From the NCBI GenBank assembly GCA_021014945.1, contig MU266529.1, forward strand, positions 1 to 52,456: 52,456 nucleotides of DNA. Direction: 5' to 3'. Below, piece by piece: positions 1-12,946 of this stretch. Position 1 is the first letter of the stretch; each line of letters begins with the position of its first letter. Under the pieces are notes generated by a model that worked only from the letters and a program-made list of their open reading frames with translations, was not told the DNA's origin and made no database searches. The position numbers and the translations under genes were made by a program. Source of the stretch: Leucogyrophana mollusca. Its lineage: Eukaryota > Basidiomycota > Agaricomycetes > Boletales.

Positions 1-1022
1 ATGACCAAAGCGAAGCCACCGTAGACCCAAAGGAGAATATATTGAAGAATTTGCCCTTTGAAGGCAAGCCCTTGAAGAGGACGGCGAGCGCTGCTGGATC
101 TTGTGCATGTTGACACCCTCCTCGCTTGCGCTACACTCGACAACAAAAATGCACTCCTTGCCACGTCCTCGTGGCCTATCGAGCTGACGATATTGCGCAT
201 AGGCGGCAACCGTAGCGCTTCATACAGGCTCACGGAAAAGTGAAACGCACACCAGTGAGTGTCAATAGGTGTGAATGTAGGTCAGGTTTATAAGCACGTC
301 CCCAACGCAGATATATAGACAACATCGGCACCGCCCAATTAGTTTGCGTCACAATATCAGGATCAGGTGTTGAGTCAATACACAACCTTTCGTTTTCTCC
401 TCGACGAGTGCTGCAGTGTGGCCATTGAGCTCTCTCTGAGCTTGTTCTCTCTCCGACGACAGCCGAAACCTTGGCGTCATCTTGGTCGAATGACACCCAA
501 TATATCAAGATATCATGTAGTCCAACTAAAATCCGGCTTCCTCGTAGATTGCAGCTGGAGTCGGCTGTCTCCACACATCCATGAGTTTGTGCTTGTTGGT
601 TTATGAAGCCATTGCCAAATACTCGCAAACAACCGCTTCACATTGTCCTCGAATTGCTTCACCAACGTCCTCATGTAAGCTCCAGTTTTTCCGCATTTGG
701 TGGTGTTTCCATGGATTCGAATGCGTATCTTGGCAACATGGCTTTGGCTTGGATACACGATGTTTGTGGGCCCAGGTATTTATTTAAAATGCTCGAAAAT
801 TACTAAAGAAGGCTATTTCACTTGGACGAGCTCGTTGCGCCTTTCGTGATTTCTCCTCGATGGCCAATGCAATCCACCTCGCGGGTGGGTACTTAAGCAG
901 CACGTCCTTTGACGTGGAGACATCATCAACAGCCCCAGCCTTCGAGCCACACAGTCAGTCTACCACCGAAGCACCCGCAGCACCCGCACTCATCCCCACC
1001 CGCACTCATCACCCAACATAAA
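1..1022. other. Non-coding left flank, no supported gene
   Basis: I see no convincing gene here. The longest open frames (230-628 minus, 367-606 plus) overlap each other, carry no recognisable motif and show no splice-linked extension. The last 150 bases before 1023 are rich in CCA/CAC runs and could be the promoter and 5' leader of the small ORF that starts at 1023. Confidence 0.5.
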
Positions 1023-1247
1023 ATGTCTTTCACCACCATCGACGCGCCCTTCACGCTCTTCCCCACCTCCCCCGCCTCACCCCACGCATTCGCCATATTC
1101 GGGCACGCCCAAAGCCCCCGGGATAACCACGCCGTGTACGAGGACCTCCGCCAGGTCTTCGGCCCCACCAACGGGCGCACGGCGCAGAAGAAGTCGAGCT
1201 CTGGCTCGCTGAGGGGCGGCTTGAGGAGGATCTTGGGCTCCAAGTAG
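1023..1247 (+). CDS. Small hypothetical protein, 74 aa, basic C-terminus
   Basis: This single-exon ORF starts at an ATG after a short A-rich context and ends in TAG. The 74-residue product has a proline/serine-rich first third, a central segment with AVYEDLRQVFG, and a basic glycine-rich tail ending GGLRRILGSK. No family is recognised. GC is high and the third codon position is strongly C-biased, as in the real exons nearby, which is the main argument for coding. A longer antisense frame (1077-1535) covers part of it and is probably a shadow. It could be a genuine small protein, or a fragment of a gene whose other exons I did not find. Confidence 0.45.
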   Translation: MSFTTIDAPFTLFPTSPASPHAFAIFGHAQSPRDNHAVYEDLRQVFGPTNGRTAQKKSSSGSLRGGLRRILGSK

Positions 1248-2051
1248 GGTGGTGGAGTTTTTAGGTGAAACTCGCGTGCGACCGCACAACGCTGCATTCG
1301 CGTCTCCCTCGACGGGACTTCGCGTTATCCCTCGGCAAAGGCCTAGAGGGTGTCCGCCGGAGCGTCCCACGCGTGCCTGGACGCGCTCTCCACTCCCGAG
1401 GACTTCGCCCTTGCGGCGCCCCAGCTGCGCTTTTGCAGCTTTTAGCACCGAAGCTGTCACAGACACTCGGCCCATCGCCCGCGCGCTTGTGCGCACAATG
1501 TGCCTCGACACAGCCAACATCAGGCTTCCTGTCATGAATCACACATCTGGGGGAAAGATGAGGACGAGGAGGACGTTGTGGGTACTAGGCTAGGTTAGGA
1601 TCTGGAGTGAAAGAAGTAGCACATTTTCGTTTTTGCGAACCAGTTCAATGGATACAGTCTTAATTCCGTTGCTCTACCTAATTGTCTGATACACCTTGAG
1701 TTTTTCTCCGAGAGAACTGGATCTCCCGCACTCCAAGTCGACATTCAGCAGTCCTACCCCCAGTGACTTGATTCAATACCCAGGCTCGCCAGCACTCCAG
1801 CAAGTATACGAGCCCCTGAGGGTAGCGCTGGACCGGGGGCGTCGAAATGGCCAAGACGAAGGATGAGATCAAGTGGTCGGACGCACTTGCAGCGTATACG
1901 GGCGGTGCGGGATGACGCAGAGGTATATAAACGCCTTCGCGAGTAAGCCTTGCGTTGGTCGTGCGCATCGTTCTAACCCGTGGTTACGCATCAAGTGCTT
2001 ATTGCTTATTGCGCGGCGTCTGGAACTAATACATACATACAAAAACTCGTC
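1248..2051. other. Intergenic; degenerate tRNA-like patch and a TATA-like box
   Basis: No gene is supported. Two things can be seen. Minus-strand bases about 1625-1690 resemble a decayed tRNA D arm and anticodon arm (reported as a finding). A TATATAAA string lies at 1924-1931 on the plus strand with no recognisable ORF downstream. The 3' untranslated region of ctf18 must lie within the right end of this interval. Confidence 0.5.
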
Positions 2052-5000
2052 TTACAGGAACGAAGAAACCTTGATCGGCTTCCTCACCGCCGCAGAGTTC
2101 CCTTCCAAATACTGATACTTGACCCCATACTCTTTCGTGCCCCCGCCCCCGCCTTTCGCACTCTTCCCTCCCCCCTTCGAAACAGGCACGGCGATCAATC
2201 GCCCGAAGAAATCCACAGGGGGCTGCGAAGCGGACGGGAATCAGCCCACACAGCACCGCAACCACCCCACGCGGCTCCCATCTCTTGCTCACCTTGTCCG
2301 CAATGTCGATCTTCTCCTGAGGCTGCGACCGCGCGCGCTTGTTCGGCGGCTCGGCCTCGGAAGGGTCTGCGCGACGCAACCTGTCGCTGTCGCCTTCTCC
2401 CCCGTCCCGCGCGTCACCGGGCTCAGCCTCAGGCACCTCGGCCTTCTTCCCCGACGCCCGGCTGAAGAAACCAGACTTGGCGCCGCCGCCCTTCCCCTTC
2501 TCGACGGCGTCGGCCTGGCGGGCGATCAGCGCAGCGTCGATCTGTGTAATACCGTTAATGCCATTTTGTCGGGACACATACACGGAGAAAGGAGCGCACC
2601 TCGGCGGCGACGAGATGCCGCACCGCGTATCTCGACACTGCGATATCGGCCGCGCGTTTACCGTCGTACGTCACGAACACGTCTATCGGGCTGCACCAGC
2701 GTACGCGTGAGCCCGGGTAGATTCCCAAGTGAGGTGTCAGCGCGAAAAGGTTACGCACGGATCGAGCCTATACACCAGTTGTCCGTCCTCCGCCTTCTCC
2801 TGCACGAAGCGCAGCTCCAGCGCGACCATGATCTCCACCAGCCGTTCTAGTAACGCCTTTTCTCCCGGTTTGATAACCTGGCTGTTGACCTGCGCACAAC
2901 AGGACCAACAAAGAAAGACAGAAGCAAGCAGACATGAGCCGCAGTGACGATCATAATCATTATATTATACTCTCACCGGCCGCAGAGGTGGCGATATTAT
3001 GCGGTTGATGTACGGCGCGAACTCGAGCTGTAGGACCTGCCCCGTGATGAGGTGGCGGTAGTTCCCCGCGTTGCGACCACTCGACGTGCGCACGCCGTTG
3101 GAAAGCGATTTGTAGATCTCGTCGTTGGCGCGCGTGAGCTGCAGATTCTGCGGTGGGGTGGAGGGTCAGTGAAGGACCTTGGGCACCAATCAGTCAACGG
3201 CGGAACGGAACGTACATCCCAGTCTGTGGAATCCCTCTCTATGCGCTGCGCCCCACGCTCCCTGAAGAGCGCGTGGAACGGGACGAGGAAGTACGAGAGA
3301 TACGAATGGAGACCAAAGTCCCCATCTGCGTACATGACCGACGAGAACGTATCGTATGCTACGAGCCACTCCGTGGCCTTTTCGTGATTCGACATGTTCG
3401 CGTCGTGGTGGCGGCAGTTCGCATAGTGTGCGAAGCACCCTGGGCGTAACCGATGGGGGGTTAACTGGATTGTATGTTGAAAACGCGGGTGGGGAACTGA
3501 CCGTTGGCGATGCTGCTGGGGTTGTTGAGCCCTTCCACCGCGCGGCTCAAGCGGTTCACGTATCGTGCCTCCTCGTCCTCGCCCATCCCAAGCTCCTTGA
3601 TGCGTTTTCGAGATAGCGGCGCGAATATCTCATTTATGACGGACGTCATGCTTGTGTCTGCCTCCTTCATACCCACCGTCGCGCGGCGTATCAACGGCTC
3701 TGTGACTTCTTCGTTTCGCGACTTGATGAACTACACCACCGCCCTGTGTCAGCCTCAGTACCGTGCACCCCTGGTAAGGATCGCACCTGAAGTGTATTAA
3801 GACAGCCCCTCAAATCACCCTTCGCAACGCCAACGAGCGTACTTAAAGCCCGTGTGTCGGCTCTCAGCCCTTCGGTTTCGCATATCTCGCGAAGGCGCTT
3901 GACGATGTGGATGTCCGCGGGGCGGGTGTACCGGATCTGCCGCGCGTGGGGGCGGAGCTTGGAGAGCGCATGGGCGTTCTGGTCATTGCAGATGCAGATG
4001 ATGGGCCGGAGGAGGGGTCGTTTCTCCCTCTGGTCACGGGCCTTTCCTGTAGAGCAATAGGGCGATGAGATGCGGGACTGGTTACACGGACGACGAGGAT
4101 ATCGGTGCCTACGTTTGTTTCGTGGACGGTCAAATGTGAGCGAAACGAGCTTTTGTATGAAGCTGCTGGACTGTGCAGACGAGTGTCATGAGGAATGGAG
4201 GGCCGAGTTTAACTGATTGCCTACATTGTCGCCTCCCGTCGCGCCATCTATCTCGTCGATAATGAGCAGGACGGGCTTCGTGCTTCCAACTGCGGATCCC
4301 GATTCTAATGCAGGCCGTATGCGATCGTCGACAACTTGCGCCGAGCGTGCATCGCTGCATGGTGGATATTAGCTTGAGCACGGAAATCACGAGGCGATCG
4401 GACCTGGCGTTAATCTCCATCACTTCATATCCTGCTTGGGCCGCAATGACGTGGGCGAGTGTTGTTTTACCCAAGCCAGGAGGGCCAGATATCAGGAGAA
4501 GCTGCGGCACGTATGTCAACTTGAACGCTGCGGGTGCAACGAAAATTTACCTTTTCTTTCGGCCGGTGATACTCGTCGTCAGGATTGAAGTTTTCGTCAT
4601 CTTCACGCTGTCTTTTTTTGCTTTTCTTCTTACCGAAGACGCACCAGTCCCACTGCTTGACCCAGGCCATCGTCTCACGAGCAACGCGCTCGTTGCCCAA
4701 CAGCTCTGTGAATCGAAGCGGACGGTATCGGTCTACCCACAACGTGTCTTCTGGACCGAGCGAAGACCGCTTTGCGGTCCCAGCATTACTGCTCCTATTA
4801 AATCGCAGCCTTGTTCAAGGGAGGTAGAAAGGCAGCTGTAGCAATTGGACTCACGAATGGGTTAGTTTAGACGCGGCTGTTACCGAAAGTTCGTCCATGA
4901 GACGATGAATAGGTACGTCAAGTAGGTTTCCCATTCTCGATGGAGTAGATGTCGACTATTATATGCAGTAGTGTCAGCCGACTTCATTGTTGAGTCACTC

Positions 5001-5743
5001 AAGAAAGACACTCCACTGTTTGAGAAGCAATCACCCGCGTTTTGCGTTTGATGTGTATCGTCTTGCCGCTGAAAGTGGTGGCGCGGACAGGGGCACGTTG
5101 GAGGTGCGTTGGGAGAGGGAGATGCGAAGAACTCGTTGCAGATGATTGATTTGCGCGAAGACCCAATATATCCGATATATTGGGGAAGCTGTCGTCTAAA
5201 AGAGAGCTTTAGACGCTGCGTCCAGTCATTATAACTTGCGGCTACCTTGAGACTGCGAAACCTCCACACCTGACGTGGCAGAGTCTCCGTCTTCTATTCA
5301 ACATCCTAAGCAAGATGTCATCACCATGGGAATCAATGGCACTCACGACTGTTATGTGACCCCAGCAGCCCATTCGGTTTGAATACGGTATCCTCCGGCT
5401 GGCATTCTTGTGAAGGTCCATCATTCGAATCAAGCATCGACCCTACTTGTGCACTTGATAGACTGCTCGATGACCCTCCCAACAAGCCAGTAGCGACGAA
5501 AGAGGGCTTCGATGACCCCGAAGTGGGCGAGGTGAGGGATGGTCCTGGTGCTGTCCCATCCTCCATAGGTTGATCCCAGGTGCCTGTCGTCAGTGCATTA
5601 TCCGACGCTGTTGATTTCTCGATACCTCCTCCCAAAAGCCCATTGGCAACGAATCCCGAGTTCAGCAAAGACGGCACGCCGAAGGATTCCGTCGACGATA
5701 AAGGCCCAGCTAATAGCCCAGTGGGTACAAATGCATCACCCAT
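2052..5743 (-). CDS. ctf18: Ctf18, large subunit of the alternative RFC clamp loader
   Basis: Ctf18 forms the Ctf18-RFC complex with Rfc2-5, Dcc1 and Ctf8. The complex loads PCNA at forks and supports sister-chromatid cohesion and checkpoint signalling in the nucleus. The gene has many short introns. The N-terminal exon (5743-about 5340) carries four GLLG-type repeats; micro-exons between 5270 and 4850 end in LLDVPIHRLMDELS. The exon ending near 4570 holds WVDRYRPLRFTELLGNERV, the linker typical of Ctf18. The AAA+ module follows: Walker A GPPGLGKTT near 4485, Walker B LLIIDEIDG near 4260 and the sensor-1 stretch FICNDQNAHAL near 3990. The C-terminal half keeps Ctf18 signatures such as TYDGKRAADIAVSRYAVR near 2660. 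The last exon ends KVSSFL with TAA at 2052-2054. Total length of about 900 residues suits the family. Upstream lie clustered ACGCG elements. Confidence 0.92.
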
Positions 5744-5836
5744 GGCAATACAGAAGATTCAGCGAATCTTGGGGGGAAGAAATATCAGTGCTTCTTGCGT
5801 GGTCGTGGGCCGAAAACAAGGAATCTAGCCTGATGG

Positions 5837-5896
5837 ACGCGACGCTGGCAGCCCGAAACGCGCCCGTGGGAAAATTGGAACGCGTCGCGTCGCGTT
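5837..5896. promoter_or_regulatory. Cluster of ACGCG (MCB-like) elements upstream of ctf18
   Basis: Within 60 bases, about 95 to 150 upstream of the ctf18 ATG, there are several ACGCG words: at 5837-5841, a related AACGCGCC near 5857, and a tandem CGCGTCGCGTCGCG run at 5880-5894 that contains one full ACGCGT. ACGCG/ACGCGT is the core MCB site bound by MBF (Mbp1-Swi6 type) in yeasts, which drives G1/S expression of replication genes. The motifs are visible; binding in this fungus is inferred. Confidence 0.5.
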
Positions 5897-5974
5897 GATG
5901 AGAGCAGTTTACTGAGCGGCATATTGAGAAATTTATAATACATTGCCCAATTCTACGTTGAACATCGCGAGGGA

Positions 5975-7832
5975 TTATAATCGGGATGTAAGAGGGGGGC
6001 CATCAAAGAACTCTCGCAAAGCTCTACCCAACCGTGTCATTCCCTTTTCAATAGTTTCCTCAGTCCCGGCAAAGGTTGCCCGATAAAACCTGGTACGCTG
6101 GTGACACAGACACAAGACGCCCTGAGCTTTAGAATATTACACCAAGGGGAAAGATGATACGTACGTCGCGTATCGGAACGTGCCGGGCCCCATCATCTAT
6201 CCATCTCGGGTGTTCCTCTATCGCGAACAGAACCGACGGCATAATGACAACGTCCAGCTCTATAAACTTCTCGAGCAGCTCCAGCAGCAAAACCTCGACA
6301 TTTGTCCGTGGGGCGACAGTGGAGGAGCCAGCCACGGGGGGCTCGGAGCGGTATCTGGGGTGCCGCTCGAAGTATACCTCGATCCACACAAACATACCGC
6401 CCTCTGGGACGTTCACGCTCGCGTATCCGGTTGGCTCTACCTCCCGGCGGAACACTTCAAGCAAGAAATCACGCCTACGTTGATAATCGAGACGCAGGCT
6501 CTGCAGCCAACGACAGAAACCATCCATCTGCCAGCCTTTCTCGCTGAGCATCTCGGTGACGAAAGCTTGCCCAAAGGCGTGAGGGTGTTGAGGGCCAGAG
6601 TCGGTGTAGGTTACTAACTTATCATGGAACATCCTATTGCTTGTGATCCATCCCAGACGCATGCCTGGGGCTATGATCTTACTGAAACTGCTGCAGATCA
6701 GAATACTGTAAACCAGCAATCGATATGAGCTAATTTACCTATCGATTCGGAGCACCCGGCCGTCTGTGTCCATCGAAAGTATCGTGGGTATGAGCGACTT
6801 AGCGAATCGTTTGCTGTAGTTCCCTTGATCATCCGACGGGGTCTCCACAGGAGGTTGATCAAACTGGATGAAATAGTACGGATCTGTCGGAAATTGTCAC
6901 CGGACTTGTGCAAAAACATTCAGCGTGTGAGAGCCCACCATCTTCAATGATAATCAGGTCCCACTTTTGAGCTATTGCGTAGATTTTCTGCCGTCTTTCA
7001 AGGCTGAGAGTGGTCCCGGTAGGATTTTGGCCCACGCTGTAGTCTTGTCAGTTGGCGCATACTACCTTCGATACTAGTCAGACCCACGGAATTATGTAAA
7101 GGACGTGAGGTCTTCGTCCACTAGCTTCATTCCAGTTCTGCAGAATCTTCTCCATTTCCTCTGGAATCATACCCCCCGCATCCATCTTAACGCCCACCCA
7201 TTTTATCCCGTAGGACAGCGGGGCATTGGTCATCCCTGGCGAGGATAGAATCAGCCCCTTTTCAATCCCACGAACACGAGGATGTCCTACCCGGGAATGA
7301 AAATTCGTCGGTCAGAAAGTGATCACCCCTTTCTCCAAGCAGACGAAAGAGCTTCGTAATCCCGTCAGAATTACCAAGAGTAAGCGTAATGGCGTGGTCC
7401 GGAGGGGCATAAAAGAACTGCGTCAAGTCCGTTAGCGTCTTCTGGCACTCAGGCAACCCGGCTCCGTGAGTGTACTGGAATGCATTCCTGAGACTCAATG
7501 CACACGGTTCGTCCTTATAAGAGTGAAAAAATTGTGTAGGGCAGTTTCCTGTGCGCCACGCAGGAACCGGGTCAGGTTCTTCGGCCACAGAAGGGACTTC
7601 AAACATGAGTTGTTTGAAAGGGTAGAGCGAGTGGTGCGGGTCACCTCGACGGACGTTAGTGGCTCGATACGCTTCATCTGCAAACAATAGTTCCCTCACC
7701 ATTCGCCATGTTGGCGACATCAATCCTGCCCGAGCTATTGACTCTTCGCCAGATAACTTTCATTGGATTGGGGAGCCTTTCTCTGGCTTCCCCGGAGAGA
7801 TGGTGCGATAGATCGGGGGAAGAGCTTGTCAT
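5975..7832 (-). CDS. Aro8-like aromatic / 2-aminoadipate aminotransferase (PLP, fold type I)
   Basis: The product is a class I/II PLP-dependent aminotransferase of the Aro8/kynurenine-aminoadipate group, which moves amino groups between aromatic amino acids or 2-aminoadipate and 2-oxo acids. The start ATG is at 7832; the first exon joins across an intron with a CACTAAC branch point to give GDPHHSLYPF. The exon near 7700-7280 has TLGNSDGITKLFRLLGERGD. Later exons give GMTNAPLSYGIKWVGVKMD, the substrate motif GQNPTGTT, the cofactor-ring segment IIEDDPYYFIQF and the Schiff-base lysine in SFSKIIAPGMRLGW near 6680. The last exon ends GPPLTSRL with TAA at 5975-5977. Joined length is about 530 residues, normal for the family. 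It is divergent from atp2, with about 660 bases between the starts. Exact substrate cannot be told from sequence. Confidence 0.9.
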
Positions 7833-8492
7833 CGTTAGGACTCAAGAGAGGGGGGGAGGGGGGATTTTACTGAGCATATTGTTCTACTTAAACCCATCTT
7901 AAACCAGACATCGCGTCGAGTCAAGTCATCAGAAGCAAGGGTCAGTGTTCCCAGGAGTGATCACGGGTCTGTGAGCGGCGACAAGTACTTATCTATCGAT
8001 AAACAATAAGCGGATAATGACGTTGTGTATACCTGTAGGTAACCGTTTTTTGCGCAGAGAAGAAATAATGTCTCCTGCTGCAGATTGTCCACTGGCAGTG
8101 TATCATCAGAGCCTGGAGGTCAGACCGAGGGAGCACACCACGTTGTGACCACGAGTCTGCTTTTGATTGGTCAAAGTGCAAGTAGGAGGTATTCGGAGCG
8201 TCAAAGACACACTCATTGACATAACCCCGGGTAAGGTACCAAGACTGTAGCGAGATCATCCAGAGACACAGGTGCGGATTAGAATTAACGCCAACGGTCG
8301 CATCCCAGAATACGTCGCGTCTTGAGGACACGGCTGTAATTACCTACAAGGTGGTAAGCGGACGGCAAAAGTCGGGATGCTGTCGGAGATTGGAACTGAA
8401 CTCAAAATTGGGACGGTTTGCTTGCGAGTATTTCTTCCACCCAAATTCCCTTACCTCCGTCGTCGTTTCGTTTCGTTTCGTCGTCGTTCACC
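7833..8492. other. Divergent intergenic region between the aminotransferase and atp2
   Basis: This stretch separates two divergent genes and should hold both promoters. A minus-strand frame (7993-8331) crosses it without any recognisable motif and is not supported. Just upstream of the atp2 ATG is a short TTTCG/CGTCG simple repeat (8458-8488) in what is probably the 5' leader. Confidence 0.5.
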
Positions 8493-10430
<1,938 letters not shown>

Positions 10431-11037
10431 ATTTTGGGTGGCTGAGGACGATACATGTCTGCTACTGGCTGACGCTTTCTTCGTCGTATACACTCGTACT
10501 CGTGGTGGTAGAGCGGGGCGAACAAAATTATCACTTTTTTATACCTCTATCAGTGCGACTGCGTGGGATGATTCATGTGCGTGACCAGTGACAAGAATGT
10601 CGGCATGCTTTATTCGCTGTACGACGACATAAACTGCATGTTCGACCGTCAAGAGGATGTTAGTGTCTTACAGACGCAAACACCTGCCAATTAGGCCTGT
10701 GAAATGGATTCGTTGTGGGTGAGTACAGTTTTCATACTGGCGGCATGTCCCGATCTCGGAAGCGTTCGAGGACGCGTTTAAGGTCAGTGCTCCAACTTTC
10801 CCCTAAGTACGCCTTTGCCTTTGTTATTGCCAGCTCAACGCACCCTCACACAGAAGCTTGGCATTCAAGCCTTCGCGGCCGAGGGACACCGTTCCCGAAC
10901 GTACTCTGTCGAGAGATGTGGGTCAGGCCATCAGGCCCGAACGTGCCTGCATAATCTGACTCATTCTCAAGAAACCTTGAAAATGTCAAGCTGAGCCAGC
11001 GACATCTGGGCGTCCTATCCGGCGCCAGCACTCGACA
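10431..11037. other. Intergenic between atp2 and the MFS transporter gene
   Basis: No gene is supported. The first part is the atp2 3' untranslated region and the last part the leader of the downstream transporter. Short open frames on both strands carry no motif and do not link across introns. Confidence 0.5.
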
Positions 11038-12579
11038 ATGTTCAAAGCTTCGCTGCGACGCAACCTAAATTCCTCTCGTCATGAGGGTGATCCCGGGGAT
11101 GACCCAGAGTTCAAACTTCCGAAGAGGTCTTCTCTGGCCATCGTGATAGCCGCGAACCTTATGTTTCAGGTAAGTTGTTGCATTCTTACGGATAATCTTA
11201 CCATAACTCGCCCATTCATTCAGTTGTCATTTTATGCTGTCGTGCCAACCTCCAACCAATATGCAGAGTATCTCGGAGGCAGCTCAACCTTTTCTGGGAT
11301 CGTCATCGGTATCCCGACCTTATTCTCTGGGCTTGCACTCATCCCGATGGCAAGGCTCGACAAAGGTGCGGCGGTGCCTTGCGCATCTGTACAGCGTGAC
11401 GGATATCTTATGCCATCACCTTTAGGTACATACAAGGTCCCTCTTCACATAGCTTGTGCTGCGGGAATCCTAGGGCACCTTCTATACGCTTGCGCGTACC
11501 GCGCTAGGTTCTTATACCTGATTCTCATTGGTCGCTGCATCAATGGGGTCGCCTTTACATTCTTCATGTACTGCAAACGGTACTGCGCAGATTCCCGCAT
11601 CGTTGGGATCCGGCGTAGGACAACGCTGGCAAGCTGGCAGGTCATCTGTCAGGGGCTTGGCATGAGTCTTGGTCCGTTTATGGGCGGCCTACTTTATAAA
11701 GTCGGGTTCAAGAACTCCATGTTCAATGGCTACACCAGCCTTGGTTGGGTCATGGCGTGCATGTTTGCAGTGTTTTGGGTGTGCGTAACGTTGTGGTTCG
11801 AGGACGTGCCCCAAGAGACTGGGACTGTGGAACTGCGGTCATTGGGCCCGGGTGACCCGACGCCGTCTCCTCCCGCAGAAGAAAAGCATTTCGACTCGTC
11901 TGAGGTCCCTGTGCTCCCCCCCTCCGCTGTCTCGACGCGCCCTCCCTCTCCGGTTAGCGAGCCCCTCAGCGTTCAACTATACCGCATTACCTCAGCCCAG
12001 TGGGGAGTCATTATCTGCATGTGCTGGTTTGCTATGACCTGCTTCTTTATCCTCGGCTCCTGGGAATCCAATCTACCTGTCTACGGTGCCATCCTTCCCG
12101 ATCTCCATTGGTCGCCCTTCGCTTCAGGGAATTTCATCGCGATAGGAGGTCTGGCCTGTTTCCCGTTTCTCCTCGCAAATCTTCTGTTCGCGCGACGCAT
12201 ACAGGACCGCAAGCTGCTGGTGTTCGGCTCTTCGCTAGGCACGGTTGGCCTCTTCATTTTCCTTGCGCTTATTCGCTCGAACGCAGTCAGCTATGCGTCG
12301 CTGTTCGTGTGCTGGTGGGCGGTTGCGCTGGGGTTCAATCTTGCAACGACCGTGACGATGAGCCTTGCGAGTAAGCAGTTACCTCCGGAATGGAACCCCC
12401 GCATATCGATGGCCATCCCGTATAGCATATACTTAGGTCGGATGACGGGTGCAGTCTGGGGTGGCAGCGGAGTGCGGGTGGGGATGTTGAATTTTATTGG
12501 ATTGGACATTGGACTTGTTGGTATCGGGGTTGTGCTGTTTGCCTCGCTATGGAGGGACCTGAAAGCAAAAACAGGTTGA
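11038..12579 (+). CDS. Major facilitator superfamily transporter
   Basis: This is an integral membrane transporter with MFS-like topology: an N-terminal cytosolic tail, a first bundle of hydrophobic helices, a long charged and proline-rich loop around residues 265-310, and a second bundle to the C-terminus. The open frame runs uninterrupted for 513 codons, but two stretches inside it look like introns whose lengths are multiples of three: 11170-11223 (54 bases, GTAAG...CAG) and 11366-11425 (60 bases, GTGCGG...TAG). Removing them gives smoother sequence (ANLMFQLSFYAVVPTS and LDKGTYKVPLH), so the true protein is probably about 475 residues. Segments such as LILIGRCINGVAFTFFMYCKRY and CQGLGMSLGPFMGGLLY fit helices 4 to 5 of MFS proteins. 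Substrate and subfamily are not recognised. An AATAAA lies 73 bases after the stop. Confidence 0.85.
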   Translation: MFKASLRRNLNSSRHEGDPGDDPEFKLPKRSSLAIVIAANLMFQVSCCILTDNLTITRPFIQLSFYAVVPTSNQYAEYLGGSSTFSGIVIGIPTLFSGLALIPMARLDKGAAVPCASVQRDGYLMPSPLGTYKVPLHIACAAGILGHLLYACAYRARFLYLILIGRCINGVAFTFFMYCKRYCADSRIVGIRRRTTLASWQVICQGLGMSLGPFMGGLLYKVGFKNSMFNGYTSLGWVMACMFAVFWVCVTLWFEDVPQETGTVELRSLGPGDPTPSPPAEEKHFDSSEVPVLPPSAVSTRPPSPVSEPLSVQLYRITSAQWGVIICMCWFAMTCFFILGSWESNLPVYGAILPDLHWSPFASGNFIAIGGLACFPFLLANLLFARRIQDRKLLVFGSSLGTVGLFIFLALIRSNAVSYASLFVCWWAVALGFNLATTVTMSLASKQLPPEWNPRISMAIPYSIYLGRMTGAVWGGSGVRVGMLNFIGLDIGLVGIGVVLFASLWRDLKAKTG

Positions 12580-12651
12580 GAATGGCTTTAAAGGCTCTTA
12601 CTTCTACAAGACTAAATCATTTCCAATTGAGCTGAGCTAGAGATCTGATCC

Positions 12652-12657
12652 AATAAA
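12652..12657 (+). terminator. Candidate poly(A) signal of the MFS gene
   Basis: A perfect AATAAA hexamer lies 73 bases after the transporter stop codon, in an AT-rich stretch between two convergent genes. The position is right for 3' end formation; the assignment is inferred. Confidence 0.4.
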
Positions 12658-12946
12658 AATCGTATTTTGAAGTACTATAGTTATATAGGTAGCAAGTATA
12701 TCGAGTACAGATTATGAGGTATCGCTCGAAGAGGTGGCCAACGCCCGAATGTGTGGTAACGATGGGGCGCAAAAAAAGCAGACTTATGAAGATACGGACG
12801 GATTTGTTATCCGGATGCGAAAATTGAAATGTCCATAGCCAACATCCAACAGCGGAGAGGGGCGAGAATGAATGCATGGGGGTGTGGTCAACTTGTTCCC
12901 CGAGGTGATTTGAGCCAGGGTTTCAGTGACTATCAGCTGGTGGAAA
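12658..12946. other. Convergent intergenic DNA between the MFS and zinc-finger genes
   Basis: This AT-rich DNA lies between the converging ends of two genes. A minus-strand frame (12617-12877) has no recognisable content. Nothing else is seen. Confidence 0.4.

Noticed and set aside
2119..2850. Plus-strand ORF of 243 codons
   Set aside because: It is antisense to the ctf18 C-terminal exons, which carry conserved Ctf18 motifs; this is a GC-driven shadow frame.
7993..8331. Minus-strand ORF of 112 codons between the aminotransferase and atp2
   Set aside because: It has no motif, and no in-frame splice connects it to the aminotransferase, whose own ATG at 7832 has a good context.
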